DNA of 64,000 nucleotides from Draconibacterium orientale (GCF_000626635.1 NZ_CP007451.1:4198501-4262500), one strand, 5' to 3'; shown: positions 17,878 to 27,780, counted from the first letter of the stretch. Made by a program: numbers and translations. The notes: generated from the letters alone by a model not told the origin.

Positions 17878-17915
17878 AAAAAAAAGAGGCTGCGATAACA
17901 AGTAAGGCAGCCTCT
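17878..17915 (-). terminator. Rho-independent terminator between susD and namZ
   Basis: On the minus strand, AGAGGCTGC (17907-17915) pairs perfectly with GCAGCCTCT (17885-17893) across a 13-nt loop, followed by eight T residues (17878-17885). It lies downstream of the SusD gene but ends only 21 bp before the namZ start codon. It would end most susCD transcripts and act as an attenuator for namZ unless namZ has its own promoter inside the remaining 21 bp, which is too short. Confidence 0.8.
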
Positions 17916-17920
17916 AAGGT

Positions 17921-18192
17921 ATTAACCTGAGTTCTGCTTTAAAATAACTCACAGCTTTAGCTATTTTTAGTCAGAAACTTTCACCGGTTTTCGCAGTACT
18001 ATCGGGATAATACAAGAAAATTGGGGGAAGTTTATGGCAAAAAGAGCAAAGCCTGAAAGGAAAGTCCTTCTCACGCCATCTTCACATTTAAAATTCTTTG
18101 AAATAACTCGTTATTCCTTCAGAATTTTAAATGCAAATCTGACGCAATTATGACTTTCTGTGAAATATTTTAAAATTGAACTCAGGTTATTA
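17921..18192. repeat. 270-bp fold-back (MITE-like or structured RNA) element
   Basis: Terminal inverted repeats: TAACCTGAGTTC (17923-17934) and GAACTCAGGTTA (18178-18189) are perfect. The match extends inward over about 32 bp with roughly 26 identities (TTTAAAATA...CACAG against CTGTG...TATTTTAAA). Inside is a second perfect 13-bp pair, CATTTAAAATTCT (18085-18097) and AGAATTTTAAATG (18121-18133), enclosing AATAAC-TC-GTTATT. The whole stretch would fold into one long stem. It could be a non-autonomous transposon remnant or an RNA element in the susD-namZ leader. No convincing target duplication was found. Confidence 0.6.
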
Positions 18193-18208
18193 ATTCCAGG
18201 CTATATTT

Positions 18209-20041
18209 TTAGTTCCATCCTGGTGTTTGAGTCAAAGTGTAGCCTTTGTCAGCGTATTCACTGATTTGTGCATTTCCTACCGGAGCAAGATATACACGGT
18301 CGGTAAATTCGTCGCGTTCGGCAATACTTTCAGGAACAAAATAGCCCACCATTTCAGCGGCGTTTGTACCATCGTAGGTAACAATTGTTCCGTTTTCATT
18401 TTCCACTCTTAACACGCCTTCTTTTTCTTCAACCAGCCATTCAGGGAATTCTGCCTGGAAATCAATCCATAATCCACGCATGATATCCGGATTTTCAGAA
18501 GCCCGCATGTAGTCGATTTTATTCCAGCGTTTGATGTCGAGCAGACGAGAGTGTTCGTAAACAAATTCCATACGGCGTTCGCGTCGGATTTCCCAAATTA
18601 AGGCAGGTACATCTGAATCGCGGGCAGGATCGTCAGGCAATGCATTTAGCAACAGCGGAGCTGTTTGTGTAATACCTTTTTCAATCGCTACGTCATCCAA
18701 CGGGCGCTGGCGAATGGCATTTATAGAAGCATCAATGTCGGCCTGAGTAACCGCTGCGCCGCCCATAGTTGCCAGTTCGGCTTTTGCTTCAACCCAGTTC
18801 AATACCACCTCAGCCAAACGCATTACCGGAGCATCGTTGGTATTGGTGTTTGAACCGTAGATTGAAGGATAACCAGAACCATAGTAAGTTGGACCAACTC
18901 TGTCGATAAATTTATCGGCATACAACAAGGTAGCTGATTCTTTCATTGGTGCATCCCAGAAAGTGGCTTCAAAACGTGGGTCGCGGGTGGCAGCCATGTT
19001 TTGAATATCCAGTTTGTCGGCATTTTCAACCGACGAAAGTTGGTAGGGTTTTGCATCGGTACAAATAAATGCTTTTGCCAATGAAAGGTTAGGTGCAGTA
19101 GCTTGTCCTTCTGTTAAGTTGGAATAAGAAGCAACATGGTGTGTTACATTCAATGCAGCATCGTAGTGACGGTACATAATAACTTCGGCATTTCCTGCCA
19201 AATCCTGAGAACCGAAAAGCGAACGGAAATCACTGGTAAAAGAGTATTTACCCGATTCCATCACGATAGCCGCTGCATCAACAGCCATTTGTAAATATTT
19301 GCTTGCTTTTTCCGTGTTATTCAGATGGTATTTTTGCCAGGTTCCTTCAAACAACATAAAGCGCGAAATAAATCCGGCAGCAGTATAGCGGTTAAGGTAC
19401 TGTGCATCGCCGTCCGATAATCTCATGTTGGCCAAAACATACTCAAAGTCTTCGTACACCTTGTCCATTACCTCGGTACGGTCGTCGCGATCTTTATACA
19501 AAACATCCAGTTCAGTGTCTGCAACAACGCTTCCGTAGTAAGGAACATCACCAAACACACTTACAAGTCGGCTGTACTCGTAACCTCTGAAAAAACGGGC
19601 AACTGCAGTCCAGTGATTTTGTGCTTCTTCGGTAAGAATTCCGGCTTCCATATTTTCAATTCTATCTAAAAACAGGTTCGATTTTCTTACCCACGAAAAG
19701 TTCCAGCTTGGTCCGGCATAAGTTGTCATCATGCTTGGCGTAGAGCTTGTACTGGCTCTCGACGATGGAGCTTGTGTTTCAAAACCACCCTGTTTTCCAC
19801 GAGAAGTAAAATCATCGGAGAAATAGTAACTACGAAGTGGGGTGTACGACGAACTCCACGACGAGTTATATCCAACAAAGTAATTTTCGTAAAAACCGTT
19901 GGCAAACAAACGAAGGTTGTTTTCCGAGGTCCAGTAGGTCTCGTCGTTCATTTCGGTAAGCGAAGGTCTGTCAAGAAAATCGTCGCAGCTGGTAAATGCC
20001 AGTAAGACCAGTGTTATTAATATTAAACTATATTTTTTCAT
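18209..20041 (-). CDS. SusD/RagB family nutrient-binding lipoprotein
   Basis: A 610-residue lipoprotein (MKKYSLILITLVLLAFTSC, lipidated Cys near 19) beginning with the family's DDFLDRPS...ETYWTSENNLRLFANGFYEN. It ends with the SusD C-terminal pattern RRERRMEFVYEHSRLLDIKRWNK. SusD proteins sit on the outer surface and hand glycans or other oligomers to their partner SusC channel. It starts 13 bp after the SusC gene and is cotranscribed with it. Neighbouring NagZ- and NamZ-type enzymes suggest a peptidoglycan fragment or amino sugar as ligand, which is inference. Confidence 0.95.
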   Translation of the reverse strand: MKKYSLILITLVLLAFTSCDDFLDRPSLTEMNDETYWTSENNLRLFANGFYENYFVGYNSSWSSSYTPLRSYYFSDDFTSRGKQGGFETQAPSSRASTSSTPSMMTTYAGPSWNFSWVRKSNLFLDRIENMEAGILTEEAQNHWTAVARFFRGYEYSRLVSVFGDVPYYGSVVADTELDVLYKDRDDRTEVMDKVYEDFEYVLANMRLSDGDAQYLNRYTAAGFISRFMLFEGTWQKYHLNNTEKASKYLQMAVDAAAIVMESGKYSFTSDFRSLFGSQDLAGNAEVIMYRHYDAALNVTHHVASYSNLTEGQATAPNLSLAKAFICTDAKPYQLSSVENADKLDIQNMAATRDPRFEATFWDAPMKESATLLYADKFIDRVGPTYYGSGYPSIYGSNTNTNDAPVMRLAEVVLNWVEAKAELATMGGAAVTQADIDASINAIRQRPLDDVAIEKGITQTAPLLLNALPDDPARDSDVPALIWEIRRERRMEFVYEHSRLLDIKRWNKIDYMRASENPDIMRGLWIDFQAEFPEWLVEEKEGVLRVENENGTIVTYDGTNAAEMVGYFVPESIAERDEFTDRVYLAPVGNAQISEYADKGYTLTQTPGWN

Positions 20042-20054
20042 GATTGTGTCGATT

Positions 20055-23000
20055 TTAGAAATTTAACTGAAGACCAATTGACGCACTTTTAAAGGTTGGT
20101 GTTCCAATACCTGTACGACTTAAGTTGTAGTTGCTGCTGTTCCACATTGAGTAACCTGAAATTTCTTCCGGATCGATTGGCAGGTCGCGCAAATTATCGA
20201 AAGTGAAGAAGTTTTCGAGTGATACATAAACACGCAGGCTGCTTAGGCTGGCTTTTTCAACAAGCTGAGCCGGTAATGTATAACCAAAAGTGATGTTTTT
20301 AATTCTCAGGTACGACATGTCGAGCAAATAGCGTGATTGTCTGGCCAAATTTAATCCGTTATTACCATTGGCCATGTTGTATGGGCGAGGATAGAAAGCG
20401 TCAGTGCGGTCTTCTCTCCAGAAATCAGTGGCCATTGCTTCTGGCATTGCACCGTCGGAAGCGTTAAATCCGGGAATAGCAAAAAATCCGTTACCCCAAA
20501 CATCGCGTTTTCCTACACCTTGAAGGAACACAGATAAGTCGAAACCTTTATAGTCGGTATTGATTCTGAAACTGTATTCGTAGCGAGGAGTACTGTTACC
20601 GATTTTTTTCAAATCGCCATGGTCGTCCAACAAACGGCTGCCATCGTTAATAACTCCGTCGCCATTCAGGTCTTTGTATTTAACATCGCCGGGGCCAAAC
20701 ATAAAGTTACCCGATTGCAGGTAGCCTTGTGTTGCTGCATCTGGATCAGAAAGCTGATAAACGTTTCTGTCGTCAGATGATGTTACGGTTACCAATTCGC
20801 CATCACTGTATACAAAGTCGTCGGCCTGGTACAACCGATCTGTTTCATACCCCCAAATTTCGCCATAAGTTTTTCCTACATACCAGCTGTCAACAACTTG
20901 TGTCGATCCGTATTTGGTAATCTTTGTTTTTGCATCGGCTACTGTTGCCACAATATTTAACCCTAAACCATTGCGGAAACGGTGGTTGTAGTCTAACTGC
21001 AATTCAAATCCGTTGGTACGCAACGAACCAAAGTTGCCTTTTGGTGCCGATGTTCCATAAGTGGTTGGAAGACCTTCCTGAGGAACAATCATGTTTTCGG
21101 TATCACGCTGGTACCAGTCAAATGAAAGTCCCAGTTTGTTATCGATAAAACGTGCGTCGAAACCTAAGTCGAGTGTAGTAATATCTTGCCAGGTAATGGC
21201 AGCTGCTACCGAAGCAGGAGTGCCGAAATCATAAAGTTTTGAACCGCCAATAATCCAGTTGTTGTATCCACCTGACATGGTTGGGATATATAATGAATTT
21301 CTTACGGTTTGGTCGCCAATTGTACCCCACGATCCGCGCAGTTTTAGCGAGCTAAGCACGGGTTGCAAAGCTTGCATCCAATCTTCTTCGCTAACACGCC
21401 ATCCGGCAGAGAACGAAGGGAACCAACGCCACTGAAGATCGGACGGGAATTTAGAAGTACCATCGTAACGCAGGTTGGCTTCCAAAAGGTACTTGTCTTT
21501 CAGACTGTAGTTGATACGGCCAAAAAATCCAAGTTGTGATTCCCAGGCTTCGCTTCCGCCAGCAGTTTGAGTACCGGTAGCCAAATCGAACTGAGGATTG
21601 TTATAGTCAATCAGTGCCGTTTTTTGCGACCAGTTTGAAGCAACGTCGTAAGCTACCCGGTTCATACCGGCCATAAAATTGAACTTGTGAATTTCGTCTA
21701 ACGTAAGAGCGTAAGTGGTATTCAGGTTAATTGTTGACCACTTTTTGTTTTGAGCAATACGATAAACACGGTCGGGGTTGGCACCAACTCCGGTGTAGGT
21801 TAGCAGGTTCAGTTCGTAAGCTTCCATAGCACCATTGGCCGTTGAAGCCACTTGCTCACCCGCATTGTTTACATAGATACGGCTGCCGCTTTCGTCGTAT
21901 TTTGGCAATGCCGAACTCCAGCTGTTACGTGCAGTGTAACGTGTTCCGGGGTTTTTGTTAATGTATTCCTGGTTGGCATAAGTATAATCGAAGTTAATAT
22001 TCCAGTCGTCAACCGGAGTAATAACAAAACCACCGTTCATACTGGTGTAGTTGGTTTCCTGAAATGCTGTGTTAGCCTGTGCAACTTCTGAAACGGGGCT
22101 CCTGATCGGGTCTCCCTCTTCTGTTGTTAACGGATAAATCGGGCTCCAGCGGTAAAGGTACAACCACGGGTCGGCAGTCGTAGATGCTGTTGCAAAAGGA
22201 TATCTTTTTACGCGTTTCGAGAAAATCGATCCTCCGTGAACTTTCAACCAGCTGTTCACTTGCGTTCCAACTTTTATCGAACCGTTGTATCGTTTAAAGT
22301 CATCTTCTTTGGCGGTTTTCATCATACCATTTTGGTCGAGGTAACCAAAGCCAATATTAAAGTCGGTATTGCCGGTTTTTCCGTTAACCGAAAGGTTATG
22401 TTGCTGACTTGGTGTCCATTCTTCGATCATATAATCGTAAGGGTCATAAGTACGCAAACCCAATTTATATCCGTTGGCATCAACATACCAGTCGCGTCCG
22501 TAAAGCATTGGGTCGTTTGGTTTTACAACATCGCCATATTGTTGTTCCCACTGCACTGCTTTTTCGTAGCTGTCGCGGGTAACCTTCCAGAAAGCACCGG
22601 TAGCAGTTGCACCAACTCTTTCGGCGGCCAAAATTGAATACTCCAAGGCTTCAACTCCACCCATTTCAATTTTTTTCGAGATGTTTTGGAACGAAAGGTT
22701 AGCAGAGTAAGAGATATTTACGCTTTCGGTTGAAGCTCCTTTTTTAGTGGTAATAAGAATTACACCAAAAGCTCCTTTTGCTCCGTAAATCGATGCTGAC
22801 GCAGCATCTTTCAGTACGGAGATAGAAGCAATATCGTCAGGATTAACCAGCTGGATAGAAGGAATTTCAACGTTGTCGAGCAAAATAAGAGGAGCAGTAC
22901 CTCCTTCGAAAGATGCCAGCTGACCACGAATTTTCAGAATTGGGTCGGAGCCAACTTCTCCACTCGGAACAACAACGTTCAAACCCGGAGTAAGGCCTTG

Positions 23001-23420
23001 TAAACCACGACCTACGTCGGGAATTGGTCTTGCTTCCAGTTCTTTGGTATCCACCGATGCAACGGCACCGGTTAAGTTGGTTTTTTTCTGGATTCCGTAA
23101 CCCACAACAACAACCTCGTCCAGTTCTTCCGACGAAGGTTTTAGCGCGAAATTGTAGGTAGTTGCGTCACCAACAACAACTTCCTGCGATTCCATACCAA
23201 TAAAACTAACTTTTATGGTGGCGTTAGCACTCACGGTAAGTTGGTACTGTCCGTCAATGTTTGTAACAACACCATTGGTGGTTCCTTTTTCAAGGATCGA
23301 CACACCAGGTAGCGGTTCATTTGTCGACTCTTCCCGTATTACACCGGAAATCTGACGTTTCTGCGCAAAAACCATAATGCCCATGCACAGAAATAGAATT
23401 AGTAATAAGCCTTTCTTCAT
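20055..23420 (-). CDS. SusC/RagA TonB-linked outer-membrane channel
   Basis: A 1121-residue TonB-dependent receptor. Signal peptide at the N-terminus (cleaved near MVFAQ); carboxypeptidase-regulatory-like domain (about 22-100; GVIREESTNEPLPGVSILEKG); plug domain starting VVGYGIQKKTNLTGAVASV; then a 22-strand barrel ending in an aromatic residue (LQLNF). The family imports oligomeric nutrients with energy from TonB-ExbBD and pairs with SusD, encoded directly downstream. It lies 132 bp downstream of the GH3 gene. No strong -7 element was found in that gap, so it may be transcribed from the promoter near 27770. Confidence 0.95.
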   Translation of the reverse strand: MKKGLLLILFLCMGIMVFAQKRQISGVIREESTNEPLPGVSILEKGTTNGVVTNIDGQYQLTVSANATIKVSFIGMESQEVVVGDATTYNFALKPSSEELDEVVVVGYGIQKKTNLTGAVASVDTKELEARPIPDVGRGLQGLTPGLNVVVPSGEVGSDPILKIRGQLASFEGGTAPLILLDNVEIPSIQLVNPDDIASISVLKDAASASIYGAKGAFGVILITTKKGASTESVNISYSANLSFQNISKKIEMGGVEALEYSILAAERVGATATGAFWKVTRDSYEKAVQWEQQYGDVVKPNDPMLYGRDWYVDANGYKLGLRTYDPYDYMIEEWTPSQQHNLSVNGKTGNTDFNIGFGYLDQNGMMKTAKEDDFKRYNGSIKVGTQVNSWLKVHGGSIFSKRVKRYPFATASTTADPWLYLYRWSPIYPLTTEEGDPIRSPVSEVAQANTAFQETNYTSMNGGFVITPVDDWNINFDYTYANQEYINKNPGTRYTARNSWSSALPKYDESGSRIYVNNAGEQVASTANGAMEAYELNLLTYTGVGANPDRVYRIAQNKKWSTINLNTTYALTLDEIHKFNFMAGMNRVAYDVASNWSQKTALIDYNNPQFDLATGTQTAGGSEAWESQLGFFGRINYSLKDKYLLEANLRYDGTSKFPSDLQWRWFPSFSAGWRVSEEDWMQALQPVLSSLKLRGSWGTIGDQTVRNSLYIPTMSGGYNNWIIGGSKLYDFGTPASVAAAITWQDITTLDLGFDARFIDNKLGLSFDWYQRDTENMIVPQEGLPTTYGTSAPKGNFGSLRTNGFELQLDYNHRFRNGLGLNIVATVADAKTKITKYGSTQVVDSWYVGKTYGEIWGYETDRLYQADDFVYSDGELVTVTSSDDRNVYQLSDPDAATQGYLQSGNFMFGPGDVKYKDLNGDGVINDGSRLLDDHGDLKKIGNSTPRYEYSFRINTDYKGFDLSVFLQGVGKRDVWGNGFFAIPGFNASDGAMPEAMATDFWREDRTDAFYPRPYNMANGNNGLNLARQSRYLLDMSYLRIKNITFGYTLPAQLVEKASLSSLRVYVSLENFFTFDNLRDLPIDPEEISGYSMWNSSNYNLSRTGIGTPTFKSASIGLQLNF

Positions 23421-23552
23421 GATAGATAAGGATTTAAATTAAATTAATGTTTGTTTTCATAATGTTCAAATTCATTACGTGTAACTCAAGATTATGTAAA
23501 TAAGTAAATTAGTCTTTGCGTGATCAAATAATATCATGGATATGATTTTTTA

Positions 23553-26500
23553 TCACTTACTTTCCATTTCATCGTAAAATGCCTGTAAAATGTTGGTTCT
23601 AACATTTAGTTTACCAAGCATGTTTCCCTCTCGCGTTGGGTAAACACGGTTGCTCAGGAAGATGTAAACCAGGTTATAAGTAGGGTCGGCCCAAACAAAT
23701 GTTCCGGTAAATCCGGAATGCCCGAAACTTTCGGGGCTCGCTCCCGGACATGGATAACTCTGTTCCGGGCTAAGTTCGTTGTTGTTCAGCAGCGGTTTGT
23801 CAAAGCCCAATCCCCGGCGGTTGTTATTTTCCGGAAACTGAACACGCGTAAATTCTTTCATGGTCGATTGGCTTACATACTGCTCTCCGCCGTAAGTGCC
23901 CATTTGCAGATACATTTGAATTAGTTTTGCCAGGTCGTTGGCATTGGCAAAAAGACCGGCATTACCTGCCACACCGCCAAAAACGGCAGCAGCTTCGTCG
24001 TGTACCGTGCCCTGAACCTGCTGTTTGCGGTAGTACGAATCGTATTCTGTAGGGACGATGCGGCTTTTCGGAAATTTATTTAGCGGGTTGTAGGTAATAT
24101 TGTATGCTCCGAGCGAGTGGTAATAATTGGCATCTAAAAAATCGGTGTAAGCTTGCCCCGACAGGTTTTCGGTGATTTCAGGGATAAGCAGAAATGATAA
24201 GCCGCTATAGACATATTTGCCCGGAGGATTCAACTCCGATTTTCGTATATCCTTGTAGATCTTTTTTGTGAAATCGTTTTTTAGAAACAGGTTTGGAGCC
24301 ACTTCCAACTGATAATCGTGTGTTTTTTGAACGGAATACCAGCGGTTTTTTAGCTGCCCGTTTTTTGTTGTTTCCGACCAGTAATTGATGTAGGGAATCA
24401 GCCCGGCCTGATGTGCCAGAATTTCGCGCCAGCCCAAATCTTCTTTGTCCGACGAATGAAATAAACGTTTTTTCCAATCGGGCCAGTAAGCTGAGAATTT
24501 ATCGTTGATATTGATTTTTCCTTCGTCGCTGAGTTTAAGCACTGCTGCCAGTGCTCCCGATACTTTTGTAACCGAAGCCAGATCGTACAAATCGTTTTCC
24601 GAAACCGGAATTCGTTCTTCGTAAGTATGATAACCATAGGTTTTCCGGAATACTATTTTCCCATCTTTTGTCGCTAAAACGCTACAGCCCGGTGTTGCCC
24701 GTTTGGCAATGGCATCGCTAACAAGTGAATCGATACGGTGATTCAAACGTGTGCTGTTCATTCCAACTTCTTCAGGAATGGTGTATTTCAAACGAACCGG
24801 CTTGCTGATGTTTAGCCCGTTGCCCATTTTGTAGTAGTTGCCAAGCGTAACCGGAAGTTTACCCAAGGCACCAATGCCGCCAAAAATTTGCTGAGCAGCT
24901 AACTCCTGTACCAGCGAGTCTTTTTGATAAGCCATAATCAGACCGGCCGGTGGAGTAAAGTCGCGAACTTCGGTTATTGCATACGGACTGGAAAAGAATA
25001 CAACGATCGACTTTTTATTATTCGATAAATAGTCCAATAAATTTTCGGTTTCGTTGCTTAACCCGTAAGGCCTTTCGGGCTTTGCCTTTTGCAGGCTGCC
25101 TACCTGCATCGATCGCCTCGTTTTGCTTTCGTACAAATGCAGGCCGGCAATTACCAGGTTGTAATCCTGAAGTTTTGCTTTAACCGCAATTAATTCCTTT
25201 TCCGAAAACTGTTCAGGAAGGAAAAAGTTATCGGTTTTTGTGTACTTCGAAAGCATCTCCTGGAAAGGAGTTACTGTTGACTCTCCAACAGTAAGGCAGG
25301 CGATTTTTAAAGTGTCGAGGCGTTTTAGCGGAATGATATCGTTTTGGTTTTCCAGAAGCGTTAACGAGGCCTCAATTAATTTCCTTTTTACCAGTTCGGC
25401 TTCAGCACTGTTTAAGTCTTCCATCAGGTTGATACGCGAAACAGGAGCCAGTTTATTTAAACCAGCATCGTATTTTGCAGCCAGTACTTTCCGGCATTTA
25501 AAATCTATTTCGTCTTGTGTTAACAGGCCCGACTCAATCGCCTTTTTTATTCCGGCAATTGTTTGTTCTACATCTTTCGGAAATTCCACCACATCGTTAC
25601 CGGCTTTTAGCGCCAACGCTTCAATTTCGCCGGGTTCACCATAACTTTTGGCACCGGCCATATTCATGGCATCGGTAATTACCAGCCCCTGGTAATTCCA
25701 TTCATCGCGAAGAATTCCGTTGAGTATTTTCGTTGACAGGCTGGATGGAATGCCTTTTATGCTGTCCAGTTGAGGAACATTTAAGTGGGCGCTCATTACA
25801 CCGGCAACGCCGTTTTTGGCCAGTTCTTTAAACGGATAGAGCTCAACTGAATCCAGTCGCTCGCGCGTGTAAGGAACCAGCGGAAGGGTAAGGTGCGAAT
25901 CGGTTTGTGTGTCGCCATGTCCGGGGAAATGTTTGGCAATGGCCAGAATATTATTTTCCTGCAAGCCCTGCATATAAGCAATACCACATGCTGTAACTTG
26001 TTTGGGCGATTCGCCAAACGAACGCATCCCGATAATTGGGTTTAGTGGTTGGGTATTTATATCGACAACCGGACCGAGGCTAACCTGTACGCCCAAACGT
26101 TTCATTTGTTTGGCCATTTGGGTGGTGGCCTGTTTTATTAATTCCGGACTGTGCGAGGCCCCCATCATCATATTGTAAGGGAAGGGCATTACTCCGGGAA
26201 GTCGCATTGCGGCTCCCCATTCGGCGTCCATAGCAACAAAAAGCGGCGTTTGTGCCGATGCCTGATAGAAATTGGTAAGTTCTGCCTGTTTTACCGGATC
26301 GCCGGTAAAGAAAATCACGCCTCCCAGGTTGTATTTTTTTATCAGCCCGGCTACTTTTAGCTGGCTGGCAATGTTCTTATCGGCTGCTGTATTAATCCAT
26401 ACCAATTGTGCTATGCGCTGCTCGGCCGTCAGCGATTGAAATACAGAATCTACCCAGTGATTTTTGTCGGTTTCAGCAGGCTGTGTTTGTGCCATGGCAG

Positions 26501-26561
26501 TTGCTCCGATTACAAAAAACAGAAGTAGTAGTAAGGCCGTTTGTTTCATGTTCCAGATCAT
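23553..26561 (-). CDS. NagZ-type GH3 glycosidase fused to serine hydrolase
   Basis: A 1002-residue secreted two-enzyme fusion. After a signal peptide (the methionine at residue 5 is the likelier start; cleavage near TAMAQ) comes a GH3 domain with the NagZ signature KHFPGHGDT (residues 210-218, His of the acid/base dyad) and nucleophile Asp in VITDAMNM (about 297). From about 600 a class C beta-lactamase-fold domain follows, with SVTK at 663-666 and YSG near 785. In B. subtilis muropeptide rescue, NagZ and the beta-lactamase-fold amidase AmiE are separate neighbours of NamZ. Here the two activities appear joined. It would release GlcNAc and possibly peptide from cell-wall fragments in the periplasm. 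Confidence 0.92.
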   Translation of the reverse strand: MIWNMKQTALLLLLFFVIGATAMAQTQPAETDKNHWVDSVFQSLTAEQRIAQLVWINTAADKNIASQLKVAGLIKKYNLGGVIFFTGDPVKQAELTNFYQASAQTPLFVAMDAEWGAAMRLPGVMPFPYNMMMGASHSPELIKQATTQMAKQMKRLGVQVSLGPVVDINTQPLNPIIGMRSFGESPKQVTACGIAYMQGLQENNILAIAKHFPGHGDTQTDSHLTLPLVPYTRERLDSVELYPFKELAKNGVAGVMSAHLNVPQLDSIKGIPSSLSTKILNGILRDEWNYQGLVITDAMNMAGAKSYGEPGEIEALALKAGNDVVEFPKDVEQTIAGIKKAIESGLLTQDEIDFKCRKVLAAKYDAGLNKLAPVSRINLMEDLNSAEAELVKRKLIEASLTLLENQNDIIPLKRLDTLKIACLTVGESTVTPFQEMLSKYTKTDNFFLPEQFSEKELIAVKAKLQDYNLVIAGLHLYESKTRRSMQVGSLQKAKPERPYGLSNETENLLDYLSNNKKSIVVFFSSPYAITEVRDFTPPAGLIMAYQKDSLVQELAAQQIFGGIGALGKLPVTLGNYYKMGNGLNISKPVRLKYTIPEEVGMNSTRLNHRIDSLVSDAIAKRATPGCSVLATKDGKIVFRKTYGYHTYEERIPVSENDLYDLASVTKVSGALAAVLKLSDEGKININDKFSAYWPDWKKRLFHSSDKEDLGWREILAHQAGLIPYINYWSETTKNGQLKNRWYSVQKTHDYQLEVAPNLFLKNDFTKKIYKDIRKSELNPPGKYVYSGLSFLLIPEITENLSGQAYTDFLDANYYHSLGAYNITYNPLNKFPKSRIVPTEYDSYYRKQQVQGTVHDEAAAVFGGVAGNAGLFANANDLAKLIQMYLQMGTYGGEQYVSQSTMKEFTRVQFPENNNRRGLGFDKPLLNNNELSPEQSYPCPGASPESFGHSGFTGTFVWADPTYNLVYIFLSNRVYPTREGNMLGKLNVRTNILQAFYDEMESK

Positions 26562-26596
26562 TTCTGAATGCTGTTAAAGGATTGAATTGTTAGGGT

Positions 26597-27706
26597 TTAA
26601 ACTTTAATGAATATCTTTTTTTGGTAAAGTATTCGGGCAATTATCCAGAAGAAGGCAACATGTGCCAACGCAAAAAGCAGCGAGCCGTTTAGTGGTCCTG
26701 CCAGTGGTACAAAAACCTGGTGATAAAGCCAGCTGTTTCCGCTGGTTAATTGACCTTCGTTGTTCGTGAATTTAATGATACGCGAAAGGGTATTGGCCCA
26801 TAATCCGGAAAGTGCAAATATGAATAGGGGATTCATTCCGAAAGCCACAAAAAAGGATGTCCATTTTTTGTAGGATTTTATATCGATAATCCAAATGAGT
26901 CCTGCCAAAACAACAGAAGCCCAGCCTGCAGCATACAACACGTATGAGCTTGTCCATAGCGGTTTGTTGATAGGGAAAATCAATCCCCAGATTAATCCGG
27001 CCGCAATACCTGTCAGGCCTGCAACAAAAAGCTGCTTTATTATTTTTGTTTCTTCCGATTTGTGAATAAGCGCACCAGCCATATGACCCAACAATGCAGT
27101 AACAATTGCCGGAATGGTACTCAACAGCCCCTCGGGATCGAACGGAATGCCAAAGCCATGATACATATGGTTTTCGCCAAGAATTGCCCGGTCGAAAAGT
27201 AGCGTTGCATTGCCTTCCAAACTAAAGGGAGCTTCGTTGCCAAAGTAGTAGAGGATGCCCCAATACAATAAAAGTATGGTTGCAGAAATATACGGTAACC
27301 ACGATTTTCTGGCCGAGAGCACGATTAAGGATGTTATTCCGTAAACAATTGCTATTCGCTGAAGGACGCCAAGGATGCGCAGTTTTGAAAAATCTCTGGC
27401 CCATTGTGGAAATGAATTAAGAAACAGGCCGATAGCAAAAATTAAAATGGTTCGTTTTGCCAGCCGTTTAAACGATTCCTTATTTAAGGTATTTCCATAT
27501 TTTGAAAATGAAAAGTACATGGAAACTCCCACAATAAACAGGAAAAAAGGAAAAACGAGGTCGGTAGGTGAACACCCGTTCCATACCGAGTGTTTAAGTG
27601 GTTGATAGATATGTGACCAACTGCCGGGATTGTTAACAGTAATCATTGCTACTATCGTTAAACCGCGCAGAACATCAAGAGCCAGATACCGTTTTGCTGT
27701 TTTCAT
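26597..27706 (-). CDS. DUF5009/heparan-alpha-glucosaminide acetyltransferase-like (NagX-type)
   Basis: A 369-residue membrane protein with about ten helices. The N-terminal signature RYLALDVLRGLTIVAMITVNN followed by W, NGCSPTDLVFPFFLFIVG and later DPEGLLSTIPAIV matches DUF5009 and the related lysosomal glucosaminide N-acetyltransferase family. In several bacteria the same family (NagX) is found in GlcNAc catabolic operons. It is first in a minus-strand operon with the NagZ fusion (35 bp gap), consistent with uptake or modification of amino sugars at the inner membrane. The activity itself is inferred. Confidence 0.88.
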   Translation of the reverse strand: MKTAKRYLALDVLRGLTIVAMITVNNPGSWSHIYQPLKHSVWNGCSPTDLVFPFFLFIVGVSMYFSFSKYGNTLNKESFKRLAKRTILIFAIGLFLNSFPQWARDFSKLRILGVLQRIAIVYGITSLIVLSARKSWLPYISATILLLYWGILYYFGNEAPFSLEGNATLLFDRAILGENHMYHGFGIPFDPEGLLSTIPAIVTALLGHMAGALIHKSEETKIIKQLFVAGLTGIAAGLIWGLIFPINKPLWTSSYVLYAAGWASVVLAGLIWIIDIKSYKKWTSFFVAFGMNPLFIFALSGLWANTLSRIIKFTNNEGQLTSGNSWLYHQVFVPLAGPLNGSLLFALAHVAFFWIIARILYQKKIFIKV

Positions 27707-27768
27707 TAATCGTTTTTTAGGTCATCAGGTTTGCTAACTTTCTTCTGTTCTTCTTAAAAGAAGGTGTT

Positions 27769-27776
27769 CAAATATA
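27769..27776 (-). promoter_or_regulatory. -7 promoter element of the cell-wall salvage operon
   Basis: On the minus strand TATATTTG matches the Bacteroidetes -7 consensus TAnnTTTG exactly and lies 63 bp upstream of the DUF5009 start. A TTTTTG motif about 23 bp further upstream, inside the palindrome at 27781-27806, could be the -33 element. It probably drives the DUF5009-GH3-SusCD transcript. Confidence 0.55.
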
Positions 27777-27780
27777 AGGT

